In this document: positions 44,831 to 55,722 of the stretch, piece by piece
Layout: every line of letters starts with the position of its first letter
Position numbering within the stretch: position 1 is the stretch's first letter
DNA from: Dactylorhiza incarnata
Taxonomy: Eukaryota; Streptophyta; Magnoliopsida; Asparagales; Orchidaceae
Length of the DNA: 64,000 nucleotides
Direction: 5' to 3'
Assembly (NCBI GenBank): GCA_033032865.1
Contig: JAWHQI010000202.1
Span: forward strand, 372,001-436,000
The notes under the pieces: generated by a model
Told to the model about the DNA's origin: nothing
The model's input: the letters and a program-made list of their open reading frames with translations, nothing else
Databases searched by the model: none
Position numbers and translations under genes: made by a program

Positions 44831-44945
44831 CGTACTCTGCCTCGGAGGGGCACAGTCACTTCAAATAGGGTCATGAGTAGGAGCATTTGTAGAGCTCGTT
44901 GTTGATGATGAAGAACAATGCGGCACGAATCCGCAACTATCTTGC

Positions 44946-45767
44946 CTATAGTTGTTCCCTAAGAAGCTGTCCATCCTCCAAGTAGGCAATTATGGGATCC
45001 GTCCAGTAAGGCTCCACTTTTGTGATGGCGACGATCTCCCACGGGCCGCTGATGCTAGGGAACATCAGATCTTCGATTAGGCGGCGCCTCAACTGGTATC
45101 CCGTGGAGGAGCTCGCAAGCTTGGAGAGTGCGTATGCCCTAGTGTTCTGCTCCCTAGGGATGTGGAGGATTTGATAAGATTTGAGTTTTCCCATAAGTGA
45201 CTTCGCGAGCAGAAGGTATTGCGTAAGCAGCCCATTCTTTGTCTCGTAATCTCCCTCGACCTGTGAGATCACCAACTGAGATTCCGTGTTTATGATCGAG
45301 TTCTGCACTCTACAATCTATGGCTAGACGAAGGATGTCGATCAAGGCCTCGTACTCAGCGATGTTGTTTGTGGCCGAGAATTTTAGTCTAAGTCCGTACT
45401 CGAGGGTGATCCCTTCGGGGTTCGTTAGCAGCAAGCCCGCACCTGTCCTATCGACTCTAGATGCCCCGTCGACATATAGGATCCATCATGCTGGAGTCGG
45501 GCAGTCGTGGATGGGGGAGACCTCCGGTGGGATTGTGCACTCTACCATAAAGTTTGCCAAGACTTGGGACTTCACGGTGGGTCTTGGTAGGAATTGAATG
45601 TCATTCTCTCCCAGCTCTACTGCCCACTTAACTAGCCTCCCAGGTACTTCTGGTTTTTGCAGAATTGCACGGAGCGATAGTAGTGTGAGCACCTTTTTAG
45701 TGTGGACTTGGAAGTATGGACTAAGCTTCCTCGCAGAGAACACCAGGGCTAGGGCTGTTTTGTCCAT
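44946..45767 (-). pseudogene. G1 gypsy RNase H
   Basis: Two RNase H modules are visible, as usual in plant gypsy pol. The first ends the RT (KTALALVFSARKLSPYFQVH, LVKWAVELGENDIQF). The second starts YVDGASR just after a stop near 45483, and continues with ATNNIAEYEALIDILRLA, ESQLVISQVEGDY and REQNTRAYALSKLAS. The frame continues to the integrase boundary (IIAYLEDGQLLREQ). Inactive. Confidence 0.88.
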
Positions 45768-45878
45768 CGTGGGGTATCTTGTCTCTGTGTCTGACAGGAT
45801 CTTGCAGAGGTAGTAAACGGGGGCGTTGGAGCCCTCCTTCCTTAATGAGTACTAAGCTGAGTGTGCACGGTGACACTG

Positions 45879-46720
45879 CTAGATACATGAATAGTGCCTC
45901 CCCGATGGTTGGCTTGGAGAGCAGCGGGGGAGCGACCAAATATTGCCTGAGGTTCTCGAATGCAACCTGACACTCATCCGTCCACTAAGTGCTTTGAAGA
46001 ATGAGAGGTATTTATCCCCTATCTGAGCAAGGAAGCATGAAAGTGTAGTTATCCTCACGTTGAGGCGCTGAACCTCCTTGATGTTGCGAGGAGGAGACAT
46101 TTCTTCTAGTGCAATGATCTTCTCAGGGTTAGCCTCTATTCCCCGCTGCATCACCACGAAGCCCAAGAATTTCCCGGCGGTAACCCCAAATGCGCACTTG
46201 GAGGTGTTGAGGGGCATCTAAAAATGGCGGAGAAGCTCAAAGCTGTTGTCTAAGTCGTTTAGGTGATGTTTGCGTCGAATGCTTTTCACTGACATATCGT
46301 CGACGTAAACCTTCATGGATTGGTCGATGAGGTCCTTGAATACCATGTTCATTAGCATTTGATATGTAGCCTCATTGTTCTTTAGTCCGAAGGGCATCAG
46401 TTTGTAGCAATACACCCCTCTGTCATTCCTAAAGGAGGTGTGCTCCTCGTCGGCAGGATTCATTCTGATTTGATTGTACCTAGAATAAGCATCCATAAAA
46501 CTGAGAAGTTCATGTCTGAGGGTGGCATCCACGAGTTGGTCTATGCGAGGGAGCGAGAAACTGTCCTTTGGGCATGCTTGGTTGAGGTTGTTGTAGTCGA
46601 CACACAACCTCCACATTCCAGAGGCTTTTTTCACCATGACCACGTTTGCGAGCCAAGTGGGGGTATTCTGCTTCCCTAATGAATCGTGCTGCCAAGAGCT
46701 TTTTCACTTCCTACTCTATC
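45879..46720 (-). pseudogene. G1 gypsy reverse transcriptase
   Basis: The minus strand reads KKLLAARFIREAEYP, then WRLCVDYNNLNQACPKD, SFMDAYSRYNQIRMNP, LMPFGLKNNEATYQ and VYVDDMSVKS, with catalytic YVDD. TAG at 46218-46220 is in frame, then KCAFGVTAGKFLGFVV continues to the thumb region. A further frame change lies near 45960. Wording is that of plant Ty3/gypsy elements without chromodomain. Confidence 0.92.
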
Positions 46721-47065
46721 ATCTGGAGACATTTGGGCGCGAAGTTGCACTTTTTTCTGGATCACAGGTCTACACGAAGAATTAATATGTAGTGAATGTG
46801 TGGTTATCTGCGGGTACAACCCAGGCATGTCCTCGGAGCTCCATGCGAATAAGTCCTAGTTCACTCGTAGAAGCCTACGTATTCCTCTTGCTCCTCGGGG
46901 GACAGGAGTGATCCAATCTGAAATGTGCGGGTGGATTCTACCTTGACAAGTTGGACTTCCACGAGGCCCATAAGTGGCGTTGCTCATTGTAAGGTGCCTC
47001 GTCTCGAAGGTCAAAGTTGTCGTATGAAGGGTTGTGTCCTGCGCTGGCGGAGTTTGATTTAGATA

Positions 47066-47480
47066 TCAGACTTGTGTTGCCCCTGGTCTCCCCGAACAAT
47101 GCCCACGCCGTCGGGGGTCAAGATTTTTTATTGCAAGGTGTGGGGTGGAGTGGATTGCCTGGAACATGGTCTGAAGAGGCGTGCCAAAGATTGTGTTGTT
47201 GGCGTAATTGCATTCCACCACCGTGAACTGAATGTTGTGGGTTGCCTGTCTTGGAAATTCCCACATCGTTACCAAGAGTAAGACCGCTCCTTGCACCGGG
47301 ACTGGCTGGTTGTTTAACCCAAAAATCAATCCTCTCATCAGACGAAGGCGCTCCTGGGTGATTTCCGAAATGCGTACATGAAGAGGACGTCGACCGAGCT
47401 TCCATTGTCCACGAGAATCCTCTTTAGGCGGAGGCAAGGTTCTCCGATCCCTGCACTAATGAGAAGAGGGTCTCAATGTG
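47066..47480 (-). pseudogene. G1 gypsy protease region
   Basis: The active site LVDNGSSVDVLF is encoded at about 47374-47412 (DNGSS at the catalytic position). Downstream are the linker NNTIFGTPLQTMFQAI (usually NAIIGRP) and HSTPHLAIKN. Frame changes separate the parts. Only about 370 bases lie between this and the LTR-side leader, so gag is missing from G1. Confidence 0.82.
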
Positions 47481-47820
47481 GTGATCGTATCCCTCTCAGG
47501 TCCTCATCCCCAAAGCAAATGGCGGTGTCCAGACGCACCTTCTTGTTGAGGTAACCTTCATCATTTCGCGTGATGGAGAGAACTTGGGTTGTGAGGACGA
47601 GGATCTGCTATGGTCCTTACCTCCTTACATGCCAACCTGCTCCCCTCGTGACTCCGGGAGCCCCTGAAGCCCGAAGCTTTCTTGAGCTGGGGTGATCGTG
47701 TCCTCCGCATGCTGTGATGCGCTCTTGGCGTGAATCTCCTTCTATGCCATTGTTGTTGTGTTGAGTGCGCTTGTGTGAGTCAAGCGCAATTTTCTGTGTT
47801 TTGATGCAGAGTTAGGAACA

Positions 47821-47843
47821 ACTTCCCACAGACGACGCCAAAT
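47821..47843 (-). promoter_or_regulatory. G1 primer-site-like sequence
   Basis: The minus strand reads TTTGGCGTCGTCTGTGGGAA directly after the LTR, the usual sequence at this point in plant gypsy elements. I did not assign the tRNA. Confidence 0.7.
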
Positions 47844-48586
47844 TATTGCGGGTCACCCGATTTTCCTCTGGTCCAGAGAATCGGACTGTCCTAGTTCCAA
47901 GTCGGACTAGGCGCGCAAACAGTCAAAAGTAAACCAAGCAGCAATGGCACATATGCGTTTTAGCGTGGAAAACACGGAAAGGGTGAAAAATCACGTGGCC
48001 TGTACGGTGCCAAGCCAAAATCCAATATTTTCCTTGAGGTTACAAGTATTTGAGTTCCCTGGAGGGTGGCATGCCACCTCTCCGTTTACAAGCTTTAGGT
48101 GCGAAAAAGAAGGAAAATGACTAAGTTCACGAAGTTTTGGCGGGATTGTCCTCAAGTGCGTTCTTCCAAGTCTTTTCCTTTGTTTGTTGATGCGTCAACG
48201 TGAGCATTGAGCGTGAACAAACTTAAGAATGAGCAGAGGGAATTCAGAACGAAGGAACGATAAGTCATACGTCCTCGCCGGAAAATCACAGAGCTCTCTC
48301 TTGTCTTTTTGATTGTTTGACTTCAAATGAAGGCATGGTTGCCTATTTATAATTTTCTGAAGGGGCGTGCTAGTAATTGCGCACGAGCTGGCCAGGCGGG
48401 GGAGCGGTGGTTGCACTTGCGCGCAATGAGTCCTCCCGCATGCCTGACGCTTGTCCACACGGGGCTCTTCGGGGCGGTTTTGAAACCCTGACTGCGGTCC
48501 ATGCATGCGGTTCATTCTGTCGGGATGGCTTGCTCGAGGGCTTCTGCTTGGTTTGACTCCGGAGGTCTTTAGTGGGAACCCCATCA
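47844..48586 (-). repeat. G1 5' LTR (743 bp)
   Basis: The minus strand starts TGATGGGGTTCCC and ends CCCGCAATA. It matches 57573-58317 base for base over most of its length. TATAAATAGGC (minus, near 48345) is the likely TATA box. The match with the second copy extends about 36 bp past the LTR edge (to about 48622). Confidence 0.88.
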
Positions 48587-48622
48587 GTATTATTTTTCAA
48601 TTAAGTAATAAACAATTAATTA

Positions 48623-49912
48623 CCCATTGTAATTTTATCTAAAGTAATTTTAACTTAACAAATTATCTAAAGTAATTTTATCTTTTATGTGTTAATTACT
48701 CATTGTATAGTGAGGGTAATTTGGTTATTAGATGTCTTAGGATATCACACACAACTTGGGTGTCAAGACCAGATCAAGTCAAGCAGAATTTGGGTTAAGT
48801 TAATAATTGCGTCGAATAGAAATTGACGAAACATCGAATTGATGTCGACGCTACTTCGACTAGAAGTCCAAGCAACTCAACCTTTTGTCTAAGTAAATCA
48901 AGTCGACGCTACATCGAAAGGATATTGACGTAGAGGCCATGGTCATGTCGAAGTATCATGAGAAGTCGACGCAGCGTCTACTTCAACTCAATATAAAAGG
49001 AAGTATCTGTCGAAGCCATCTAAAGTTGACGCAACGTCGACTTCAATTCGATGCAGATGATGAAGTTCAGAGTCAAGCCCTCAACTCGATGGTTACGTCG
49101 ATAAGGTATCGACGCAACATCGACAAGCAGAGTTCAATCAGAGCAAGAATGAATTCGAAATTGCTCTTACAAGAACTTGAAGGTGCGTCGATAAGAGAGA
49201 AAGAGAACTCGACGCAACGTCGAATACAGTCTGAAAAGGAAACCTTTTCAGCTGTCATTTTGGATCTCTCTCTCATGTCCCACGGTCCTCAAGACTGTTC
49301 TCCAACAGCTCTTTTATTTCCACAAATGGCATTCAAGAAGACAGGAAAGGTTTCTTGGAATGATATATTACAGTTGGTGGACGGGTCGAGTATTAAAAGA
49401 GGAAAGGAAGAGATATTGTCTAATGATATACCTTTTCATGACATTCTAGAAGAGGAAAGAAATTCAAATTAATACAAGGATAATAAATAGGAAGAAGGCA
49501 GAGAGAAACATACATCATAAATTACAATTTTCACGGCTGTCATTTAGGGCTTCCTTCTTCTTCTTCTTCCTACTGGAACACTAAAAGACAAAAATAGAAG
49601 ATCTGCTCTCTCTCTCTCTCTCTCAGATCAGAAGAACAAATGCTGCTTCTCATCACTACTATACAACAGTCAGATCTCAATAGAAGAAAAGCAGAACAGG
49701 ATCTGAAGCTTATAATCCTTGCAAAACATCACTATCAAAAGCAAGAATTCATTATTCACAGATCCAGAAAAGAGAAAACTGAAGCACAAGGCTTCACAGA
49801 ATTTTGAGAACAGAATTCTCCCTCTTTCTTTCTCTTCCTTCTTCACTTTCTCTTCACCTTTAAAAGAGTTTTTAGAATCCCTCTTTCAAAGGATTCAGTG
49901 GTTCAAGATCTC
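48623..49912 (+). repeat. H: partial F-type LTR
   Basis: Matches the F LTR from about 7370 onward (TTAGATGTCTTAGGATATCAC, then GTCGA palindromes to 49230). It lacks the TGCTGGG start, and is cut at about 49912 in the middle of the 'gtggttctaagagtctcc' region. The rest of H and its interior are gone. A (CT)n run is at 49602-49623. Confidence 0.82.
48805..49225. repeat. H LTR palindromes
   Basis: GCGTCGA-ATAGAAA-TTGACGA near 48808, followed by 22-bp steps as in F, and further groups near 48900-49050 and 49090-49222 (for example TACGTCGATAAGGTATCGACG). Confidence 0.8.
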
Positions 49913-52303
49913 CTTACCTCAAAATCCGATGCATTTTCAGAATTTTCAAAATTATGTTTGCGTATTCAAAATGAATTTGAGTTAAAAATTAAACGCATAC
50001 GATCGGATCATGGAGGAGAATTTGAAAATGAAAAGTTTATTTCTTTTTGTACGGAGTTAGGAATTAAACATGAATTTTCCGCTCCACGCACACCACAGCA
50101 AAATGGTGTAGTGGAGAGGAAAAATAGAACTCTTCAAGAGTTAGCCCGTACGATGTTATCTGAATTTAAATTACCAAAATCTTTTTGGGCTGAAGCGGTT
50201 AGTACGGCATGTTATGTAATTAATAGAGTAATGCTTCGCCCTATTTTAAAATTAACTCCTTATGAATTAATTTTTAATAAACAACCAAATGTTTCTTTTT
50301 TCAAAGTTTTTGGTTGTAAATGTTTTATTTTGAATTCTAAAGATTCCTTAGGAAAATTTGATGAAAAATGTGATGAAGGTATTTTTATTGGCTATTCTTC
50401 AACTAGTAAAGCTTATAGGATTTTTGATAAAAGAACAAAAATAGTTGAAGAATCTATTCATGTTAGGTTTGATGAGTTTGCTTCATGTGTAGAAAAGAAA
50501 ATTACAGGAAAAGAAGATGAACTCCTTCCCACGGTGGAGAATGATGATGAAGAACTTGGAAAAAATGAAGAAGGAAAAGAAGAAGAAAGAGAAGGAGAAC
50601 GAGAAGAAGGAGATAGAGAAGTAGAAGAAAGAGAAGGATATGAGCCTCCAAGTGAATTGAGGTTTTCAAAGGATCATCCAAAGGAGCTTATCATTGGAGA
50701 TCCGCAAAAAGGAGTTCGTACTCGTTCATCGCTACATGTTTTATTTTCAAACCTTTGTTTTGTCTCTAAAATAGAACCAAAAGATGTTTCCACCGCTTTA
50801 AATGATGAATTTTGGTTTTTAGCTATGAATGAAGAACTTAATCAATTTGAATGTAATAAGGTTTGGAATCTTGTAGAACGACCCAAAAATCGTCCTGTAG
50901 TTGGTGTTAAGTGGATTTTTAAAAATAAAATGGATAATGAATCTAGAATTGTTAGAAATAAAGCCAGATTAGTTGCAAAAGGTTATGCACAAATTGAAGG
51001 GGTAGATTTTGATGAAACTTTTGCACCCGTAGCAAGATTAGAAGCGGTTAGGATATTTCTTGCATTTGCTTGTTTTAAAATATTTAAATTATATCAAATG
51101 GATGTCAAAACCGCGTTTTTAAACGGGTATATAAAAGAAGAGGTTTATGTAGAACAACCCCCTGACTTTATAAATGAGAAATATCCAAATTATGTTTATA
51201 AATTAGATAAAGCGCTTTATGGATTAAAACAGGCGCCTCGTGCTTGGTATGATCGATTAACTCAATATTTGTTAAAGCACGATTATAAAATAGGAAGTGC
51301 TGATTCTACACTCTTCATTAAGCAAATTGATCATGATTTAGTTATTTTGCAAATTTATGTTGATGATATTATTTTTGGAGCCACTAATGAAGAGTTGTGT
51401 AATGAAGTAGTTCAAATTATGAAAAATGAATTTGAAATGAGTATGGTTGGAGAACTTTCATATTTTCTAGGTTTTCAAATTACACAAAAACATGATGGTG
51501 TTTTTATATGTCAAACCAAATATATTCATGATATGTTAAAAAGATTTGGATTTGAAAATCTTAAGCATGCAAACACTCCTATGAGTACTTCACTAAAATT
51601 AGGAAAAGATGAAAGTGGTGTTTCAATTGAACAAACTCTTTATAGAAGTATGATAGGGTCTTTATTGTATTTAACCGCATCTAGACCTGACATTATGTTT
51701 GCCGTATGTTTATGTGCTAGATTTCAAGCTAATCCTAAAGAGTCACATTTAAAAGCGGTGAAATACATCTTTAGATATCTTATAGGAACATCTAAATTAG
51801 GATTATGGTATCCTCATAATGATTCCTTTATTTTACATGGTTTTTCGGATTCCGATTATGCGGGATGTTCTTTAGATAGGAAAAGCACTAGTGACACTTG
51901 TCATTTTATCGGCCCTTCACTTATTTCATGGTCGAGTAGGAAACAGAATTCTGTTGCCCTCTCTACTACCGAGGCTGAATATATTGCACTAGGTAGTTGT
52001 TGTGCCCAAGCTCTTTGGATGTCACAAACGTTAGAAGATTTTGGCATGCAACAAAGTAGTGTAGAATTAAAGTGTGACAATAAAAGTGCTATAGACTTAA
52101 CTAACAATCCCGTATTACATTCTAGATCTAAGCATATAGATGTCCGACATCATTTTATAAGGGATCATATTAAGAAGGGTAATATAAAAATCAACTTTAT
52201 AGGGACGGAAAATCAACTAGCAGATATATTCACTAAACCGTTACCGGATTCCCGTTTTTCTATGCTTAGGCTAGAATTGGGAATCCTAGACATTTCACAA
52301 TGA
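49898..52303 (+). pseudogene. A2 integrase end, reverse transcriptase and RNase H, open frame
   Basis: An uninterrupted frame of 801 codons. The first five or so codons come from the H LTR, then [12 protein letters not shown] joins integrase in frame. Integrase has RSDHGGEF and [13 protein letters not shown], but the first catalytic Asp is gone. RT shows [10 protein letters not shown] and YVDD (about 51356-51367), RNase H has [26 protein letters not shown] and [10 protein letters not shown], ending GILDISQ. Compared with A1 no frameshift, so this copy is younger or better preserved. Without start region, gag or protease it cannot act alone. Confidence 0.93.
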
Positions 52304-52592
52304 ATATATCACTACTTAAAACCTATAAAATTTTAAAAAAAAAATCACAAAACCTATACATTTTAAAAAGAAAAAGCCTAAATTTTAAAATCAGACCATA
52401 GAATTTAAAATGACTTAACAAAAATTCACACATCATTAATAATACATCAATATTGTTCTATAAAAATAGTAGAAAACAACATAAATTCAAGTTCATTAAC
52501 AGAAATCAACATCTGAAGAAGTTCACTGTCGCCCAGGCGACAGTGGATGTCGGAAATTTCCGACATCAGTCAGCAGCAGCAGCCTGATGAAA
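52304..52592 (+). other. A2 3' flank of pol
   Basis: AT-rich, no gene. Ends with a palindrome pair: CTGTCGCC-CA-GGCGACAG (52526-52543) and TGTCGGAAATTTCCGACA (52548-52565). Confidence 0.8.
52526..52565. repeat. A2 palindrome pair 1
   Basis: Two adjacent palindromes 4 bp apart, at the 3' end of the reverse-strand ORF. Confidence 0.93.
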
Positions 52593-53706
52593 CTACTCAG
52601 AATCCTCAAAACCAGCCCCGCTGCTCTCTGGACAGTCTTCTGGAGGTCCTCGTCTCACGGCTTTACCACGTCGAGTCCGCCTCACCGATTGAAGTGGCGG
52701 TTCTTCGTTTGGAACTTGCCATTCGGCCTCTTCCTCCGGAGTTGGCTTTAGCTTCAGACCTTTCACAAAAAATTTCATGAACTTCTGCATTCTACTCCGA
52801 TCCTTCTTCACTTCTTTCTTGTGATCCTCTAGTGAATCACGTAGATCATCAATAGACTCCCGAAGTGATCCTGCCCTAGGCATTGGCGGCTCTCTAATCT
52901 CAATTCCAGGATGGGCCTTTTTATGCGTCTTCTTCACTTTCATAGTACCCGTATAATATATCTCCGGATAACAATCATCAAAATATGAATCTTGAGCTAT
53001 CCATTCGTACTTCTTATATAATATACGCTGAATTATCGCCCCCATTGGCAGCGTATGAACCTTCACCCATTTTGGATGCTTTAATCTAAACGCATACCGA
53101 ATCTGGGAGAGTATGAAGTCCGCCACATCGAAAGGTTCATCCTCCATAATGAAGTAAGTAATGAGGGTCAACTGAGCCGTGATACTCCTTGTATCTCCAC
53201 TCTTCAACATGACTGAGTTCCTTAATATATCTTGAACTAAAAAAGCATCCGGAGTGAGTGACATAACTTCAGTGGTTAGAGTCTTCTTTTGACTCCCATG
53301 TAAACTCATGTTTACAAGGGTCCAATCTCTATCTTTTCTATAACTCTCCACTATATCCGGCATATTTTCACTCATCAGTAGTCTGAATTCCTCTCTTAGA
53401 TCAACATGTGTTATTTCCACATGTTGACCCTGGATTCTTGATCTAACTCCCCCATCCAATTCAGTGTAATTTGGGTCTTCCAAATGATTATAAAACACGA
53501 ATCAAAAAGGAGGAGAACGAATCTGCTGTGATTATTGAAAGTATACCTGCATTCGCAAGCCGATCATAGATATGATCGTGCTTCGGCGAATCAAATTCAA
53601 CATATTTCGCTACTCCAACTATGGCTTTCTCCACCCCAGGGTACACTTGATACGAACTATGCGCATCTTCAGAAGTACTCCTTCGCGCTTTCGAACTGGA
53701 AGCCAT
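52593..53706 (-). CDS. A2 antisense ORF, plant transposon-protein-like, two parts
   Basis: Runs opposite to pol. ATG at 53706 (MASSSKARRSTSEDAHSSYQ) follows directly on ATTTGCAG, a splice-acceptor-like sequence. The first part continues to about 53490. The second part (from about 53498, FYNHLEDPNYTELDGGVRSR) goes on to 52593. The change is +1 in frame: either a frameshift or an intron I cannot define. The second part (VEITHVDLREEFRLL, LTLITYFIMEDEPFDVADFIL, MGAIIQRILY) resembles the PF20167 plant transposon protein family, distantly like the D and C extra ORFs. The tail is basic and ends GAGFEDSE. No membrane segment seen. Absent from A1. Function unknown. Confidence 0.75.
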
Positions 53707-53758
53707 TCTGCAAATAACATATAAAGAATGGATTAAACATGTGCTGTGCACTGGAACA

Positions 53759-53799
53759 CTGTCGCCCAGGCGACAGTGACTGTCGGAAAATTCCGACAG
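53759..53799. repeat. A2 palindrome pair 2
   Basis: CTGTCGCC-CA-GGCGACAG (53759-53776) and CTGTCGGAAAATTCCGACAG (53780-53799), about 55 bp upstream of the antisense ORF start. Confidence 0.93.
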
Positions 53800-55722
53800 T
53801 ACTTCAGTAAACTTCTCTTGAAAATTTTTACATAAACTTCCAGATCTACTCAAAATCAAGTTTTATTTCAACATCAAGTTTTAAAAAAAAATATAATATT
53901 TTTTCAAATCTACATCTTCTCCATATCCTTACATCATCTTCAACCTTCTTCCAAAAGCAAATCTTCCATTTTCAAAAAAAAAATTATAAATGCAGAACTT
54001 CAACCACAAAAATCACAAAAACAAAACATTTTTCACCAAGATCCAACAAGATCCCCTTGATTTATACTAGATCTACTCTTTTAAAACACAAAACTTCCAA
54101 GATCTACACCATTCATAAAAGGGAAAATAAAAAACAAACATCTTTTATCATCTCCCCTTTCTAAAATCAAAAATCCCTAAAAAATTTTGAGTCAAAACAC
54201 TTGAAAATCAAAAACCATACCTTAGATCCAGGATGTCGCCGAACTCCGATAGCTTCCTCTCGTTTTTAACTCCAGGAAATGATGCACAATAGGTTTTGAC
54301 TCGGTCCAAAGCCGAATTTATATTTTTGGCTGTCGCCCAGGCGACAGTGACTGTCGGAAATTTCCGACAGCTCACGATTTGATTAATCTTCAGTTTTTGG
54401 TCCCTTTGATGCTTTACAATAGTTGTATGTCCTTATTAATGCTACAACTCATGAATTGATGCCAAACCATGTGCTTTTCATTTTAACAAATGGCTCTTAC
54501 ATGATTATATGATTTCATTTCCAAGCTATCACCGTATTGACACTCCTACTTAGTTGTTTAGACCATTGGAAATTGTTTTCGCATGTCTCTAAGTATGAGA
54601 AATTGTTTATCTATCATAATGAACTATCACGTTCACTTCTTTTGATCAATACGTATGTCTTTTTATTTAATATATACATGAATCATATTTGCTTTAACAT
54701 AATAAAATAGCACTTCATAAATACAACTTTCAACCTTGATTTGTTAGCACAACAAAATATACACCATCTTTTGCGATTCAAGTGAATTCGGAGATCCTTG
54801 GTCAATTAAAAAATTATTAATATCTCAAAATTAAGATATCACAAAATATGTGATAAAAAAAAATAAGGTTAAAATTAAAGACAAAGATACTCCACCAAGC
54901 ACTACTTACCCTCCTGATAAGTCTTAATGAGCATTGTGAGGTTAAGCACCTTGGAAAGAATTGTAAAGTGTCTTGTGCAAAAGAAAAATGGTTTGCTATT
55001 CTTCTTGTGCTATATCTTCAACGTAAAAGTTGACTTTATATGCTTATATTATGTTCTCCATTTCATGATCATGTACATTAAATAACTTCATATGTTTGAT
55101 CTAAGTATCACATGTACACATCATTATGTTATATAAACATTCATCTCATGAGAATTGGACCGAAAATATTCCAAATTTCTATCCACTATTGTGTCTTTCT
55201 ATGATACTTTCAAATGAACTTAATCATGTTTAAGTTATTTTATTTTCTTACTTCATATGGCTATACCGTCTCTTCATGAGTTTATTCATACTATGACATA
55301 TACCTATTATTTCATGAACTTCAATCATTTCCAACAAAGTGCTTCCGCTTACTCTTCATTTCTACATCCTATATCTTTTCCCTTAAGAACTACTCCTTTA
55401 TCTCATATTACCTTTTGATAATACCAAAAGGGGGAGAATTATAGGTATATTCAAGAAATCTCAAATATATTACACCTAAATATTCCACCTAACCAATACA
55501 TCATTTCAACTTACTTTAACATTTAGGGAGAGCATACATTTAGGGGGAGCATACATTTAGGGGGAGCATTCATTTAGGGGGAGCTTTCATCTAAGGGAAG
55601 ATTATTTATTTTAAGAGAAATATATCATGTTATTTCTGTGCACACACCAAATGTTAAAATCAACAATCTAAATAGACATGATTTCTTTTTATACGGATTT
55701 GTTATTATCAAAAGGGGGAGAT
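53800..55722 (+). other. A2 3' non-coding region
   Basis: No gene. It contains palindrome pair 3 (54330-54370), the conserved block (about 54888-54976) and polypurine tracts at 55427-55437, four TTTAGGGGGAGC-like tracts (55523-55582) and the primary AAAAGGGGGAGA before the LTR. The proximal part (53870-54240) is AT-rich with many short poly(A) runs. Confidence 0.78.
54330..54370. repeat. A2 palindrome pair 3
   Basis: CTGTCGCC-CA-GGCGACAG (54330-54347) and CTGTCGGAAATTTCCGACAG (54351-54370). Confidence 0.93.

Noticed and set aside
53535..53717. Plus-strand frame opposite the antisense ORF start in A2
   Set aside because: No homology or start context. The minus-strand reading has the recognisable family resemblance.
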